From assembly GCF_013410875.1 (NCBI RefSeq), contig NZ_JACCCU010000002.1:186001-250000 (forward strand): DNA of 64,000 nt. The letters run 5' to 3'. The DNA is from Tunturiibacter empetritectus (GTDB taxonomy: Bacteria; Acidobacteriota; Terriglobia; Terriglobales; Acidobacteriaceae). The position numbers were made by a program, and so were the translations under genes. The notes beneath the pieces were generated by a model that was not told where the DNA came from, made no database searches, and saw nothing but the letters and a program-made list of their open reading frames with translations. Positions 24,562 to 32,620 of the stretch are shown piece by piece (within the stretch, counting starts at the first letter, position 1; each line of letters opens with the position of its first letter).

Positions 24562-26148
24562 ATGAGCCTGACCCGACGTGTCTTCCTTCAGCGCATCGCC
24601 CAGATCGGCGGCTACTCCGCCGCATTCGCCACCATGCAGGCGCTCGGCCTCATGCCCGCCGTCGGCCAGTCTCCGCTCCCGCAGCTCCCCGCCGACTTCG
24701 GCAAAGGCAAAAAAATCATCATCCTCGGCGCAGGCATCGCCGGCATGACTGCCGCCTACGAGCTCCGCAAAGCCGGCTTCGACTGCACCATCCTCGAAGC
24801 ACGCAACCGCCCCGGCGGCCGCAATTGGACCGTCCGCGACGGCACCAAGGTCGAGTTCACCGACGGGACCATCCAAAACTGCGACTGGCAGGACGGCGGC
24901 TACCTCAACGCCGGTCCCGCGCGCATCCCCTCCATCCACACCCACATCCTCGGGTACTGTCAGGAGCTCGGCGTTCGCCTCGAAGTCGAAGTCAACACCT
25001 CGCGCTCAGCCCTCATGCAGTCTCCAAAGCTCAACCACGGCGACCCCGTCCAGCAGCGACAGGTCGTCCACGACACACGCGGCTATCTCGCCGAACTCCT
25101 CTCGAAAGCGATCAACAAACACACCCTCGACCACGAGCTCTCCAAAGAAGAAACTGCCCGTCTTCTCGAATTCCTTCAGAACTTCGGCGACCTCAACAAA
25201 GATGGACGTTACACCGGCACTCCTCGCGCAGGCTTCATCACTGGCCCCGGTGCAGGCCCTGTCAACCCCGTTCTGCACAAACCGCTCAACTTCTCCGAAC
25301 TCCTCGCCGCCGACATGTCCACCGGCGAGTTCTACGAAGAGCAGATCGACTGGCAGGCCACCATGTTCCAGCCCATCGGCGGTATGGATCGCATCGCATA
25401 CGGCTTCGCAAACTCTCTCGGCGACATGATCCACTACGAGTGTCCCGTCACCGAGATCACCACCTCCGGCCAAAGCGTCACCGTCGCTTACACCAAATCC
25501 GGCACACCCCAAACCATCTCCGCCGACTTCTGCATCTGCACCCTGCCGCTGCCAATCCTCGCCAAAACCAAAAACAACTTCTCTCCCGAAACCCAACAGG
25601 CATTCACAGGCATGCCCATGGTTCCGCTCTATAAAATCGCCTGGCAGTCTCCACGCTTCTGGGAGAAAGAGAACAACATCTACGGTGGCATCTCCTTCCT
25701 CAAAGACAAAGTCGACCTCGTCTGGTACCCCACCGATAAACTCTTCTCTCCCACTGGGGTCCTGGTTGCTGGCTTCAACTCCGAGCAGGAGCTCATTGGC
25801 GGCCTCGGCGGCACTACCACCGGCAAGCTCTCCTCCTTCGGCGCACTCCCCACCATCGAAGCAAAGTTCGAAGCCTCCCGTCAGGCCGTTGAGCTCCTTC
25901 ACCCAGGCCGCTCCCACCTGCTCACCAAACCGATCTATGTCGCATGGGCCAAGATCCCATACTCCCTCGGCTGCCTCGCGAACAACTTCGTCTCCGGCAG
26001 CGCCCCGGCCTACGCACAGCTTGAAAAACCCGAGGGCAAAACATACTTCGCCGGCGACTACCTCTCTCACCTCGTCGCCTGGCAAGAAGGCGCAGTCCTC
26101 TCCGCCCACCACGCCATCGAACGCATCGCAAAACAGATGCAAACCTGA
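24562..26148 (+). CDS. Flavin amine oxidase (L-amino-acid/monoamine oxidase type), Tat-type signal
   Basis: FAD enzyme oxidising amines or L-amino acids, probably exported. 528 residues from ATG at 24562. The N-terminus TRRVFLQRIAQIGGYSAAFA is a twin-arginine-like signal. FAD-binding: IIILGAGIAGMTAAYELRKAGF then EARNRPGGRNWTVRDG. C-terminal flavin contact: GKTYFAGDYLSHLVAWQEGAVLSAHHAIERI. The middle carries the substrate domain. The long open frame upstream to 24274 is not supported. It lies in the insertion between ftsA and ftsZ and has no functional neighbour. Confidence 0.9.
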   Translation: MSLTRRVFLQRIAQIGGYSAAFATMQALGLMPAVGQSPLPQLPADFGKGKKIIILGAGIAGMTAAYELRKAGFDCTILEARNRPGGRNWTVRDGTKVEFTDGTIQNCDWQDGGYLNAGPARIPSIHTHILGYCQELGVRLEVEVNTSRSALMQSPKLNHGDPVQQRQVVHDTRGYLAELLSKAINKHTLDHELSKEETARLLEFLQNFGDLNKDGRYTGTPRAGFITGPGAGPVNPVLHKPLNFSELLAADMSTGEFYEEQIDWQATMFQPIGGMDRIAYGFANSLGDMIHYECPVTEITTSGQSVTVAYTKSGTPQTISADFCICTLPLPILAKTKNNFSPETQQAFTGMPMVPLYKIAWQSPRFWEKENNIYGGISFLKDKVDLVWYPTDKLFSPTGVLVAGFNSEQELIGGLGGTTTGKLSSFGALPTIEAKFEASRQAVELLHPGRSHLLTKPIYVAWAKIPYSLGCLANNFVSGSAPAYAQLEKPEGKTYFAGDYLSHLVAWQEGAVLSAHHAIERIAKQMQT

Positions 26149-26187
26149 CAGACTCCCGCAAACGAAATCGCCACCCTAAACGAAGCC

Positions 26188-26215
26188 GTCATCCTGAACG
26201 AAGTGAAGGATCCCC
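26188..26215 (+). repeat. Dispersed repeat R2, copy 1
   Basis: GTCATCCTGAACGAAGTGAA followed by GGATCCCC. Related copies at 37438 and 58335. The flanking sequence shares TTTGC/TTGCC pyrimidine-rich runs with the copy at 37438. Confidence 0.85.
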
Positions 26216-26325
26216 GTATTTGCTTTTGCCGTTGTATTTCGCTTCTGCCATTGCCTGTTCTTTCTTCGTCATTCATGCAGAAGCACGACACCTAAATCAT
26301 CACCACGCCTCGCCCCTTACCACCG

Positions 26326-26799
26326 ATGATCCTGATTCAAAAAATCGAATTACCAATAGCCGGACTGGAAGAACTTCACGCCGAAGCAAAAAGAGACGGC
26401 TACGACTTCATTGATACCCTCGTTGACGAGTGGGCCAGCGGAGCCAATCGCTTCGAAGCCACCGGTGAAGTCCTCTGCGGCCACCTCGACCACGGCCAGC
26501 TCGTCGCCGTCGGCGGGCTCACCATCGATCCCTTCACCACCGAACCACACACCGGCCGCGTCCGCCGCGTCTACGTCCGTTCCGCATGGCGCAATCAGGG
26601 AGTAGGCCGAGCCCTCGTCTCCACCCTCGTGGAAGAGGCCCGAAAGAGCTTCCGTCACGTACGCCTCCGCGCAGAAAACGAAAACGCAGCGCGCCTCTAC
26701 GAAAGTATGGGATTCACGCCCATTGAAGACCCAGGCGCAACTCACACCCTCTCCTTCGAAGATCACAAAGATCGGAAAGATTACGCCGCCCACAAATAA
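26326..26799 (+). CDS. GNAT N-acetyltransferase
   Basis: 157 residues. The acetyl-CoA binding motif is RRVYVRSAWRNQGVGRALVSTL (R/QxxGxG/A satisfied by RNQGVGRA), followed by VRLRAENENAARLYESMGFTPI, all standard for GNAT. The C-terminal HKDRKDYAAHK is a basic tail. Cytoplasmic; acetylated substrate unknown. Stands alone in the ftsA-ftsZ insertion. Confidence 0.88.
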   Translation: MILIQKIELPIAGLEELHAEAKRDGYDFIDTLVDEWASGANRFEATGEVLCGHLDHGQLVAVGGLTIDPFTTEPHTGRVRRVYVRSAWRNQGVGRALVSTLVEEARKSFRHVRLRAENENAARLYESMGFTPIEDPGATHTLSFEDHKDRKDYAAHK

Positions 26800-26905
26800 C
26801 CGCATCGAAAGCAGCGCCCAATAAATTCACCAACGAAATCCCGCTACGCAAAAGCCTGCAATCCAACCTGCGGTATGCTTGCAAACACTTAGGAGACACC
26901 ACCTC

Positions 26906-27247
26906 ATGATCCTCGAAGCCGAGTTGGACCGCGCCGATGCAACCACCGCCATCTTCCGTCTCACCGGACGCATGACCCTCGGCATGCGCCTGCGCGAAGT
27001 CGAATCTAGGATCACCGAAGTCGCCGGCAATGGAGTTCGTAAGCTCGTCCTCGAGCTCTCCGGAGTCGAATTCCTCGACAGCGCCGGCCTCGGGCTCCTC
27101 ATGATCCTCTACGGCAAAATGAAGACCCACAGTGGCGAACTCCGTCTCGTCGCCCCCACCGGCCGCGTCCTTGAAGTCCTCAAGTTGACCTGCACCGACG
27201 CCATCCTTCCCATCGACCCGGATCTCGACGCCGCACTGGCAGCATGA
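26906..27247 (+). CDS. STAS-domain anti-sigma factor antagonist
   Basis: 113 residues from ATG at 26906 behind TAGGAGA. Single STAS domain: LVLELSGVEFLDSAGLGLLMILY with the phosphorylatable Ser in DSAGLG. By analogy with SpoIIAA/RsbV it would bind an anti-sigma kinase when unphosphorylated. No cognate HPK-like kinase, sigma factor or phosphatase lies near, so the partner switch it belongs to is encoded elsewhere. Confidence 0.9.
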   Translation: MILEAELDRADATTAIFRLTGRMTLGMRLREVESRITEVAGNGVRKLVLELSGVEFLDSAGLGLLMILYGKMKTHSGELRLVAPTGRVLEVLKLTCTDAILPIDPDLDAALAA

Positions 27248-27358
27248 ACCACACCAAGAAGCAGAGCCTCAGACTCCCCTCGTGTGCACCCGACAACACG
27301 CGCATCTCAGGAGAAATCTGAAGCTCGTAACGCACCAAACAGCTAAAGCCAAGCCACG

Positions 27359-27820
27359 CTAGACCAGAGCCACCAGCTCCGACAGCCGATCCAGGCTCTG
27401 GCACCACCCCTGCGACATCCCCTCAAGGTGCTTCGGCGCAGCAGCAGACGTCGTCTTGATCACGCGCGCCACCAGCGAGATCTCCGTTCCGCCCCGCGCT
27501 TCTGTAAAGGTCACCGTGTTCATTACCTCGAACATCGGCTTGCCATGCTCATCGATCGCTGCTGTCACAAACACCAGCCTGTGTGGCCGATCGATCGTCA
27601 CAAACCGCCCCGTCATCGGATACACCACGCCCTCCGGCGATTGCATATCGATCAAAATCGCGCCGCCGACCCGTGCATCCACCTGGTACACCCGGTTGGT
27701 GAAGCACTTCGGCCCCCACCACTTCGCCAGCTGTTCCCGATCGATCCACGCCGCAAACACCATCGCCGGCGGAGCCGCCACTCTTCGCGTTAGACAGACC
27801 TCAAGCAGCCCCGCTTCCAT
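27359..27820 (-). CDS. SRPBCC (AHSA1-like) domain protein 1
   Basis: 153 residues from ATG at 27820, preceded by AAGGAGG; an upstream ATG at 27841 would overlap the previous gene by 11 bp. The AHSA1/START-like fold is seen in AAPPAMVFAAWIDREQLAKWWGP, IDMQSPEGVVYPMTGRF and GTEISLVARV...GMSQGWCQSLDRLSELV. Last gene of a four-gene minus-strand unit led by an ArsR regulator. Such units are common in soil bacteria; ligand unknown. Confidence 0.88.
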   Translation of the reverse strand: MEAGLLEVCLTRRVAAPPAMVFAAWIDREQLAKWWGPKCFTNRVYQVDARVGGAILIDMQSPEGVVYPMTGRFVTIDRPHRLVFVTAAIDEHGKPMFEVMNTVTFTEARGGTEISLVARVIKTTSAAAPKHLEGMSQGWCQSLDRLSELVALV

Positions 27821-27830
27821 CACTCCTCCT

Positions 27831-28340
27831 TCAACGGCCATCTCTCACCTCGCGCAAAAGATCATCGAGCTTCTCGAAGCTGCTGTTCCAGCCCTTCATA
27901 TGCCCATCGCGATCTTCTTCAGTTACGAAGAAAGTCTGGTGGAAGTTCATCGTCGTCTTCCCCTTATTTTCCTCAAACGTGATCGTAATCACAGTCTCGT
28001 GCTCCGGAAGTCCACTGCCCTCGTCCCACTGAAAGGTAAAGACCAGCCGTACCGGCTCAACCACCTCCAGATACTCACCGCCCTGCCATAGGTCGAGCCT
28101 GCGTTTCTCCCCGTCTCCCGTGTCGAAGCCGTCGCTATGCAAGCAGTTACGCCATCTCCCGCCCGGCCGCGCCACCGCCGTCAGGTTACGAGCCACAAAG
28201 TCGCGCGGCCCGAACCACTGTCTCATCTCATCGGGATTGGTCCACGCCTTCCACACCAGTTCGCGGGGTGCATCGAAGACCCTCGTAATCTCCAGCTCTT
28301 GCCGTGTTCTCACCGTTGGCGATACCGTCGCTGTGCTCAT
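27831..28340 (-). CDS. SRPBCC (AHSA1-like) domain protein 2
   Basis: 169 residues from ATG at 28340, with GGAGGAG 6 nt upstream. FDAPRELVWKAWTNPDEMRQWFGP and GHMKGWNSSFEKLDDLL define the AHSA1 family (PF08327). Of the three paralogues it is similar to protein 3 at the N-terminal motif, which suggests duplication. Cytoplasmic; hydrophobic-ligand cavity expected; role unknown. Confidence 0.9.
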   Translation of the reverse strand: MSTATVSPTVRTRQELEITRVFDAPRELVWKAWTNPDEMRQWFGPRDFVARNLTAVARPGGRWRNCLHSDGFDTGDGEKRRLDLWQGGEYLEVVEPVRLVFTFQWDEGSGLPEHETVITITFEENKGKTTMNFHQTFFVTEEDRDGHMKGWNSSFEKLDDLLREVRDGR

Positions 28341-28425
28341 TCGAAACTCCTCCCTGTATCTTCGAGGCCCGACCTCTTCCAGGCCCTGTGCTCTCATACC
28401 CCTGTGTTTACGCCGTCACCATCGT

Positions 28426-28935
28426 TCAGAAAAGACGGCCCGCCAAATACTCCGCCAGCTTCTCGAAGGTCTGCTTAATGCCCTCAATCGAACCGTAGTC
28501 ACGCACATTCTGTTCCCGAGCCTCAGCCGAGGTAAAGGTTAGACGCATCGTCACCCGTGTTCCTCCCTCGTCGTTTTCAAAGATCACCGCTTTTTCAATC
28601 TGCACCTCTGGTCCGCCCGCTCTGCCGCCACGCACCGTATACATCAGCCGCTCATAGGGCACTACATCGAGGAACACGCTCTTGTTCGAATAATCGGTTC
28701 CGTCCGGACCATGCATCACCTGCTTCCACACGCCGCCCGGCCGCACATCCATCTCTTCGATCGTGGTCGTAAAGCCCTTCGGCCCCCACCACAGCGCAAC
28801 CTGCTTCGGATCTGTCCAGGCCTCCCACACCATCTCGCGCGGCGCGTCGAACACACGCGACAACACAATCTCCCGCCCTGCAGCATCTTCCATTTCAACG
28901 GCGTTTTCGACCACTTCCATTCTTGTTTCCGGCAT
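28426..28935 (-). CDS. SRPBCC (AHSA1-like) domain protein 3
   Basis: 169 residues. FDAPREMVWEAWTDPKQVALWWGPKGF and SIEGIKQTFEKLAEYL are AHSA1 marks. The start overlaps the end of the ArsR gene by 41 bp in another frame, evidence of translational coupling to the regulator. First structural gene of the unit. Confidence 0.9.
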   Translation of the reverse strand: MPETRMEVVENAVEMEDAAGREIVLSRVFDAPREMVWEAWTDPKQVALWWGPKGFTTTIEEMDVRPGGVWKQVMHGPDGTDYSNKSVFLDVVPYERLMYTVRGGRAGGPEVQIEKAVIFENDEGGTRVTMRLTFTSAEAREQNVRDYGSIEGIKQTFEKLAEYLAGRLF

Positions 28936-29266
28936 CTCGCTTCTCCTTTTTCTGTAAGGTCTTCAGATACTCGTCCAATCGATCGAAACTCTGCTCCCAG
29001 AAGTTGCGGTACTCCTCCAGCCAGTCCGACGCCTGCTTCAAAGGCTCCGCCTTCAGCTTGCAGGGCCGCCACTGCGCCTCTCGTCCCCGCGAGATCAACC
29101 CAGCCTTCTCCAGCACCTTCAGGTGCCGTGAGATCGCCGGCATGCTCATCTCGAACGGAGCAGCAATCTCCGTCACCGAGGTCTCTCCCAACGCCAGCCG
29201 CGCAAGAATCGCCCGCCGGGTCGGATCGGCCAATGCAGCAAACGTCGAGCTGATCTGATCTGTCAT
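28895..29266 (-). CDS. ArsR-family transcriptional regulator
   Basis: 123 residues from ATG at 29266 (MTDQISSTFAALADPTRRAIL). Winged helix-turn-helix: RLALGETSVTEIAAPFEMSMPAISRHLKVLEKAGLISRGREAQ in short pieces, typical of the ArsR group that regulates AHSA1-like genes. No metal-binding Cys motif (ELCVC) is present, so it is unlikely to sense arsenic. Basic C-terminus (GNKNGSGRKRR). Likely autoregulates the downstream three-gene SRPBCC unit. Confidence 0.92.
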   Translation of the reverse strand: MTDQISSTFAALADPTRRAILARLALGETSVTEIAAPFEMSMPAISRHLKVLEKAGLISRGREAQWRPCKLKAEPLKQASDWLEEYRNFWEQSFDRLDEYLKTLQKKEKRDAGNKNGSGRKRR

Positions 29267-29269
29267 ATC

Positions 29270-29336
29270 GTGATTAACAACTAAGTTAAATAACCATAAC
29301 GTTAAATACAAAATCTGTAAACAAAATTTGTCAACA
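29270..29336 (-). promoter_or_regulatory. Promoter/operator region of the arsR unit
   Basis: Minus strand: TTGACA then 17 nt to TTGTAT (weak -10). Downstream are two direct TATTTAAC units 16 bp apart and an inverted pair TTAAC-N6-GTTAA before the ATG. These are candidates for the ArsR site. The A/T-richness contrasts with the surroundings. Confidence 0.45.
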
Positions 29337-29371
29337 ATAACTAAAAAATCGCTTAGAACAAAAGCTTTCCA

Positions 29372-31162
29372 CTATCGACTGGCGGAAGCCGACGGTTCCA
29401 ACAGAAGTACCCATGCCCTGCTTCCAGGAACCCGCTGCCACCCCGGCGACGAAACATCAAACGGAATCTCCGTCGCCACCACCGCCACAGCACCCTGCCG
29501 CCGGAACACCTCCAGCACCTCTGCCTGGATCGAGGGAGTATCGAAGAACAGATGCACATCCTGCACCTGATTCTGTGGGTCATACGCATCGTTCCCAATC
29601 GCCGCCACAATATGCAATCGAGCGGCGTAAGCCCACGTACAACGTATGTCGTTTCCTGGTGAGACCGAGGCCACTCTATCTCCCGCTTTCAAACCCAGTC
29701 CTCGTAGGTACTCAGCGACAGCCCACTGGCCCCCGCTCTGCATATCTGTACCGGCAGCAGCCAATCGAACAGCGCCTCGCAGCCGCTCCGCCGAATTGAA
29801 CAAGGTAGCTACCAACAACAGGACGAGCGCAGTCGCGCGCACTCCAGACCCAAGCCCGCCACGCCAACCGTCTAACCGAAGAAACGGCGCCATCCCCAGC
29901 ACACAGAGAAATCCCGCCACATACCGTCCTTCAATATGAACCAACAGGAAAGCGAAGATCCCCAGCAGCGAAGGGAGATACAAGCGCCACGGGTTCAAAG
30001 ACCGCCTTGCTCCAGCACGCTCACCCGCCCGAGGCCAGAAGGCAACACAGAAGGAGAGAGCAACGACAAGAGCGACTGGAATAATCTCTTGAAACACATA
30101 CTTCAAGGCGCGCGCGTTTTCAACCAACGCTCGAGTTGAGTTTTTGAAATCAAAAAACTGACGATACCCTTCATACCAATAAACGATGTTGAACTGTGGC
30201 GGGTACGTCACGTGAAAGGGCTCTCCAAAGGCAAACACCGGAGGATGAGCACTCAGCATCTCGACCGGATGAATCGGCGATCCGAACTCCTTCGGACCTC
30301 CCTGCCAACCCATCCAATGCTTCAAATGATTCACGTGAAATGCGTAGTTCAACGCTCCCGCCTCACCCAGCGTCGGCCGTCCAAGCGCCCACGATAGTCC
30401 CACCCCATAAGGAACGACAAAGAGCAGAAGCACCACCACCGTGCGAAGAAGCGGAGCAACGCTACGATGCCAGCCCATAAAAACAATCGCGACCAGAAAG
30501 AATATTCCCGAAAGAGTCAGGAAGATCGCCTTACTCAGAAACCCCAAACCCAGCACGACTCCCCACAACGCGGTGTTGCCCACCGTCGGACGGGAGTACA
30601 CCTTCAACGCAAATCCTGACGTGAAAAAAAAGAGGCACGCCACCAGCAGATCCGGACCGATCGTAGAGACCCGCCCCACTCCCGTCTGCACCGTAACAAA
30701 CACGCAAGCCGCACTGATCAGCAGAAAGGGCGACATCCGGGCATCCCCGTCGCTCGAAAGCTCTCCCTGCACAGCACGCGACATCAAACTGAGAAGCCAC
30801 AGAAACCCAATCCACGTGACGAAATATATCGTCAGGTTCAGCCAGAAGATCGCCGTCATCTCTCCATGTAGAGTGGAAGAAAATAGGCGCCTCACAACCG
30901 ACAGCAGCAGGGGATATCCAATGCTCCACAGCGGATTGAGCGCCGCCCTCCAATCACCGGCTCGAATCATATTGGCAACATCGAGGTAGGAGATATCGTC
31001 CCCGGACAACTCCAACCTCCCATATCTACCTTCGACCGCCCCGGCCAACATCACAGTAGCGCCCACAAAAAAGTGAAGCGATAAATACCGCCACTTCAGG
31101 ATGGCGTTACTCCTTCTCACCTCAAGCCCGTCACTGCCAACCTGAACCGTATCGAGCGTCAT
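29372..31162 (-). CDS. GT-C (ArnT/PMT-like) glycosyltransferase-type membrane protein
   Basis: 596 residues from ATG at 31162; a TTG four codons upstream is possible. About 11-12 hydrophobic segments. The first periplasmic loop has the acidic motif LSGDDISYLDVANMIRAGDW, typical of GT39/ArnT-like enzymes that use polyprenyl-phosphate sugars. The C-terminal 130 residues form a soluble periplasmic part. It lies in the ftsA-ftsZ insertion. Donor and acceptor are unknown. Confidence 0.8.
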   Translation of the reverse strand: MTLDTVQVGSDGLEVRRSNAILKWRYLSLHFFVGATVMLAGAVEGRYGRLELSGDDISYLDVANMIRAGDWRAALNPLWSIGYPLLLSVVRRLFSSTLHGEMTAIFWLNLTIYFVTWIGFLWLLSLMSRAVQGELSSDGDARMSPFLLISAACVFVTVQTGVGRVSTIGPDLLVACLFFFTSGFALKVYSRPTVGNTALWGVVLGLGFLSKAIFLTLSGIFFLVAIVFMGWHRSVAPLLRTVVVLLLFVVPYGVGLSWALGRPTLGEAGALNYAFHVNHLKHWMGWQGGPKEFGSPIHPVEMLSAHPPVFAFGEPFHVTYPPQFNIVYWYEGYRQFFDFKNSTRALVENARALKYVFQEIIPVALVVALSFCVAFWPRAGERAGARRSLNPWRLYLPSLLGIFAFLLVHIEGRYVAGFLCVLGMAPFLRLDGWRGGLGSGVRATALVLLLVATLFNSAERLRGAVRLAAAGTDMQSGGQWAVAEYLRGLGLKAGDRVASVSPGNDIRCTWAYAARLHIVAAIGNDAYDPQNQVQDVHLFFDTPSIQAEVLEVFRRQGAVAVVATEIPFDVSSPGWQRVPGSRAWVLLLEPSASASR

Positions 31163-31378
31163 GTTCGCCGCCAATCATTTGTAAAAACATGCCCGAGAAC
31201 TCGCGATCTAACGCGGCCGACTCTATCTTAGCGACCAACCTGATTCGCATCAGAACAAAATATTGGGAAGTGATTTCGATAAGGAGGTGCACTTATTTGC
31301 AGGGCGCGACTTGGAATCCAATTAGGTTGAAGGAGCGACATGCAAAGAGTCTTAGTGCTTTCAACAGAAAAAGCAGAT

Positions 31379-32620
31379 CTAGAAGCTACCCGCAAAGATC
31401 GCCTTCAACTTCGCCTTCAGCCCCTGCTCTTCGCTCGCACGCCGAACCTGCGTCCTGTGCGTATACAACAGCATCCCAATCGCCGCCGAAAACTCCGGCA
31501 CCGCCAGCTCAGCAGGCATCCGCGAGAGCGGCACCGGGTATCCGATCCGCGCCGGCACCCGCAACAAACTCTCCGCATTATCCAACAGCCCGGCCATGTT
31601 CGCGCCGCCGCCAGTCACCACACAGCCCGCGCCAAGTGCCTCCAGCACTCCACCCTGCCGCAGATTATCCCGCAGCATCGTAAACAACTCGCGCGCACGC
31701 GGCTCTAGAATCTCCGCCAGAAATCTCTGCCGCACCATCCGCGCCGACTGCCCGCCCCCACCCAGGGCACCGATCGCAAGGTTGCCGCCAACCTCGATCT
31801 CATTCAACTGCGGCACCGCCGTCACCACGCAGTGCCCATACATCTTCTTCAGATACTCTGCTTCCTCAACCGTCACGTGCAGCCCAACCGCCAGATCATT
31901 TGTAAAGTGATCTCCACCAATCGGCAGCACCGCCGTATGCGCAATCGAGCCCTCAAAAAAAACCGCAAGCTCCGTCGTGCTCGACCCGATATCAGCCATG
32001 CAGACGCCTAGCTCCCGCTCATCGGCGCTCAACACCGCCTCAGCTGCAGCGATCCCCTCATACACCGTATCCATCACCTCGAGCCCCGCACGGTTCGCGC
32101 ACGTAATCACGCTCTGCGCCACACCACCCGAGCACGTCGACAGATGCAGATTCACCTCAAGCCTGTTCCCCACCATCCCCACCGGATCATGAATCCCCGG
32201 CTGATCATCCAGGATGAACTCCTGCGGCAACAGGTGAAGCACCTCGCGATCCGGAGGCAGAGCCACCGAACGCGCGCGATCCACCGCAGCACGCACCTCC
32301 TCCCGCGTAATCTCCCGCATTCTGCTGCCCATGCTGATGCCGCCGCGCGAGTTCACCCCCCGCACATGCGTCCCGCCGATGCCCACAATCGCCGTCTCAA
32401 TCCCAGCCTTCGCCACACGCTCCGCCGTCAGCGCCGCCCGATTGATCGCCTCCGCCGCTGGTCCCAGCTCCGCAATCAAACCCTTGCGCATTCCTCGCGA
32501 CGGCTCCACGCCATGCCCGCGATACCGCAGCACGCCGTCCTGCAACTCGGCCACCAGCACACAACTCTTCGTGCTTCCCGCGTCGAGCACGGTGATCAGA
32601 TTGTCCTGCTTCTGATTCAT
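31379..32620 (-). CDS. ftsA: Cell division protein FtsA
   Basis: Actin-like ATPase that tethers FtsZ to the membrane. 413 residues. VLDAGSTKSCVLVAEL (phosphate 1), SHS2-type insertion after about residue 85, MADIGSSTTELAVFFEGSI (phosphate 2) and GCVVTGGGANMAGLLDNA (adenosine). The C-terminal LKAKLKAIFAGSF is the amphipathic membrane-targeting helix. Its ATG overlaps the ftsQ stop codon by 4 bp (ATGA), so translation is coupled. Confidence 0.97.
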   Translation of the reverse strand: MNQKQDNLITVLDAGSTKSCVLVAELQDGVLRYRGHGVEPSRGMRKGLIAELGPAAEAINRAALTAERVAKAGIETAIVGIGGTHVRGVNSRGGISMGSRMREITREEVRAAVDRARSVALPPDREVLHLLPQEFILDDQPGIHDPVGMVGNRLEVNLHLSTCSGGVAQSVITCANRAGLEVMDTVYEGIAAAEAVLSADERELGVCMADIGSSTTELAVFFEGSIAHTAVLPIGGDHFTNDLAVGLHVTVEEAEYLKKMYGHCVVTAVPQLNEIEVGGNLAIGALGGGGQSARMVRQRFLAEILEPRARELFTMLRDNLRQGGVLEALGAGCVVTGGGANMAGLLDNAESLLRVPARIGYPVPLSRMPAELAVPEFSAAIGMLLYTHRTQVRRASEEQGLKAKLKAIFAGSF

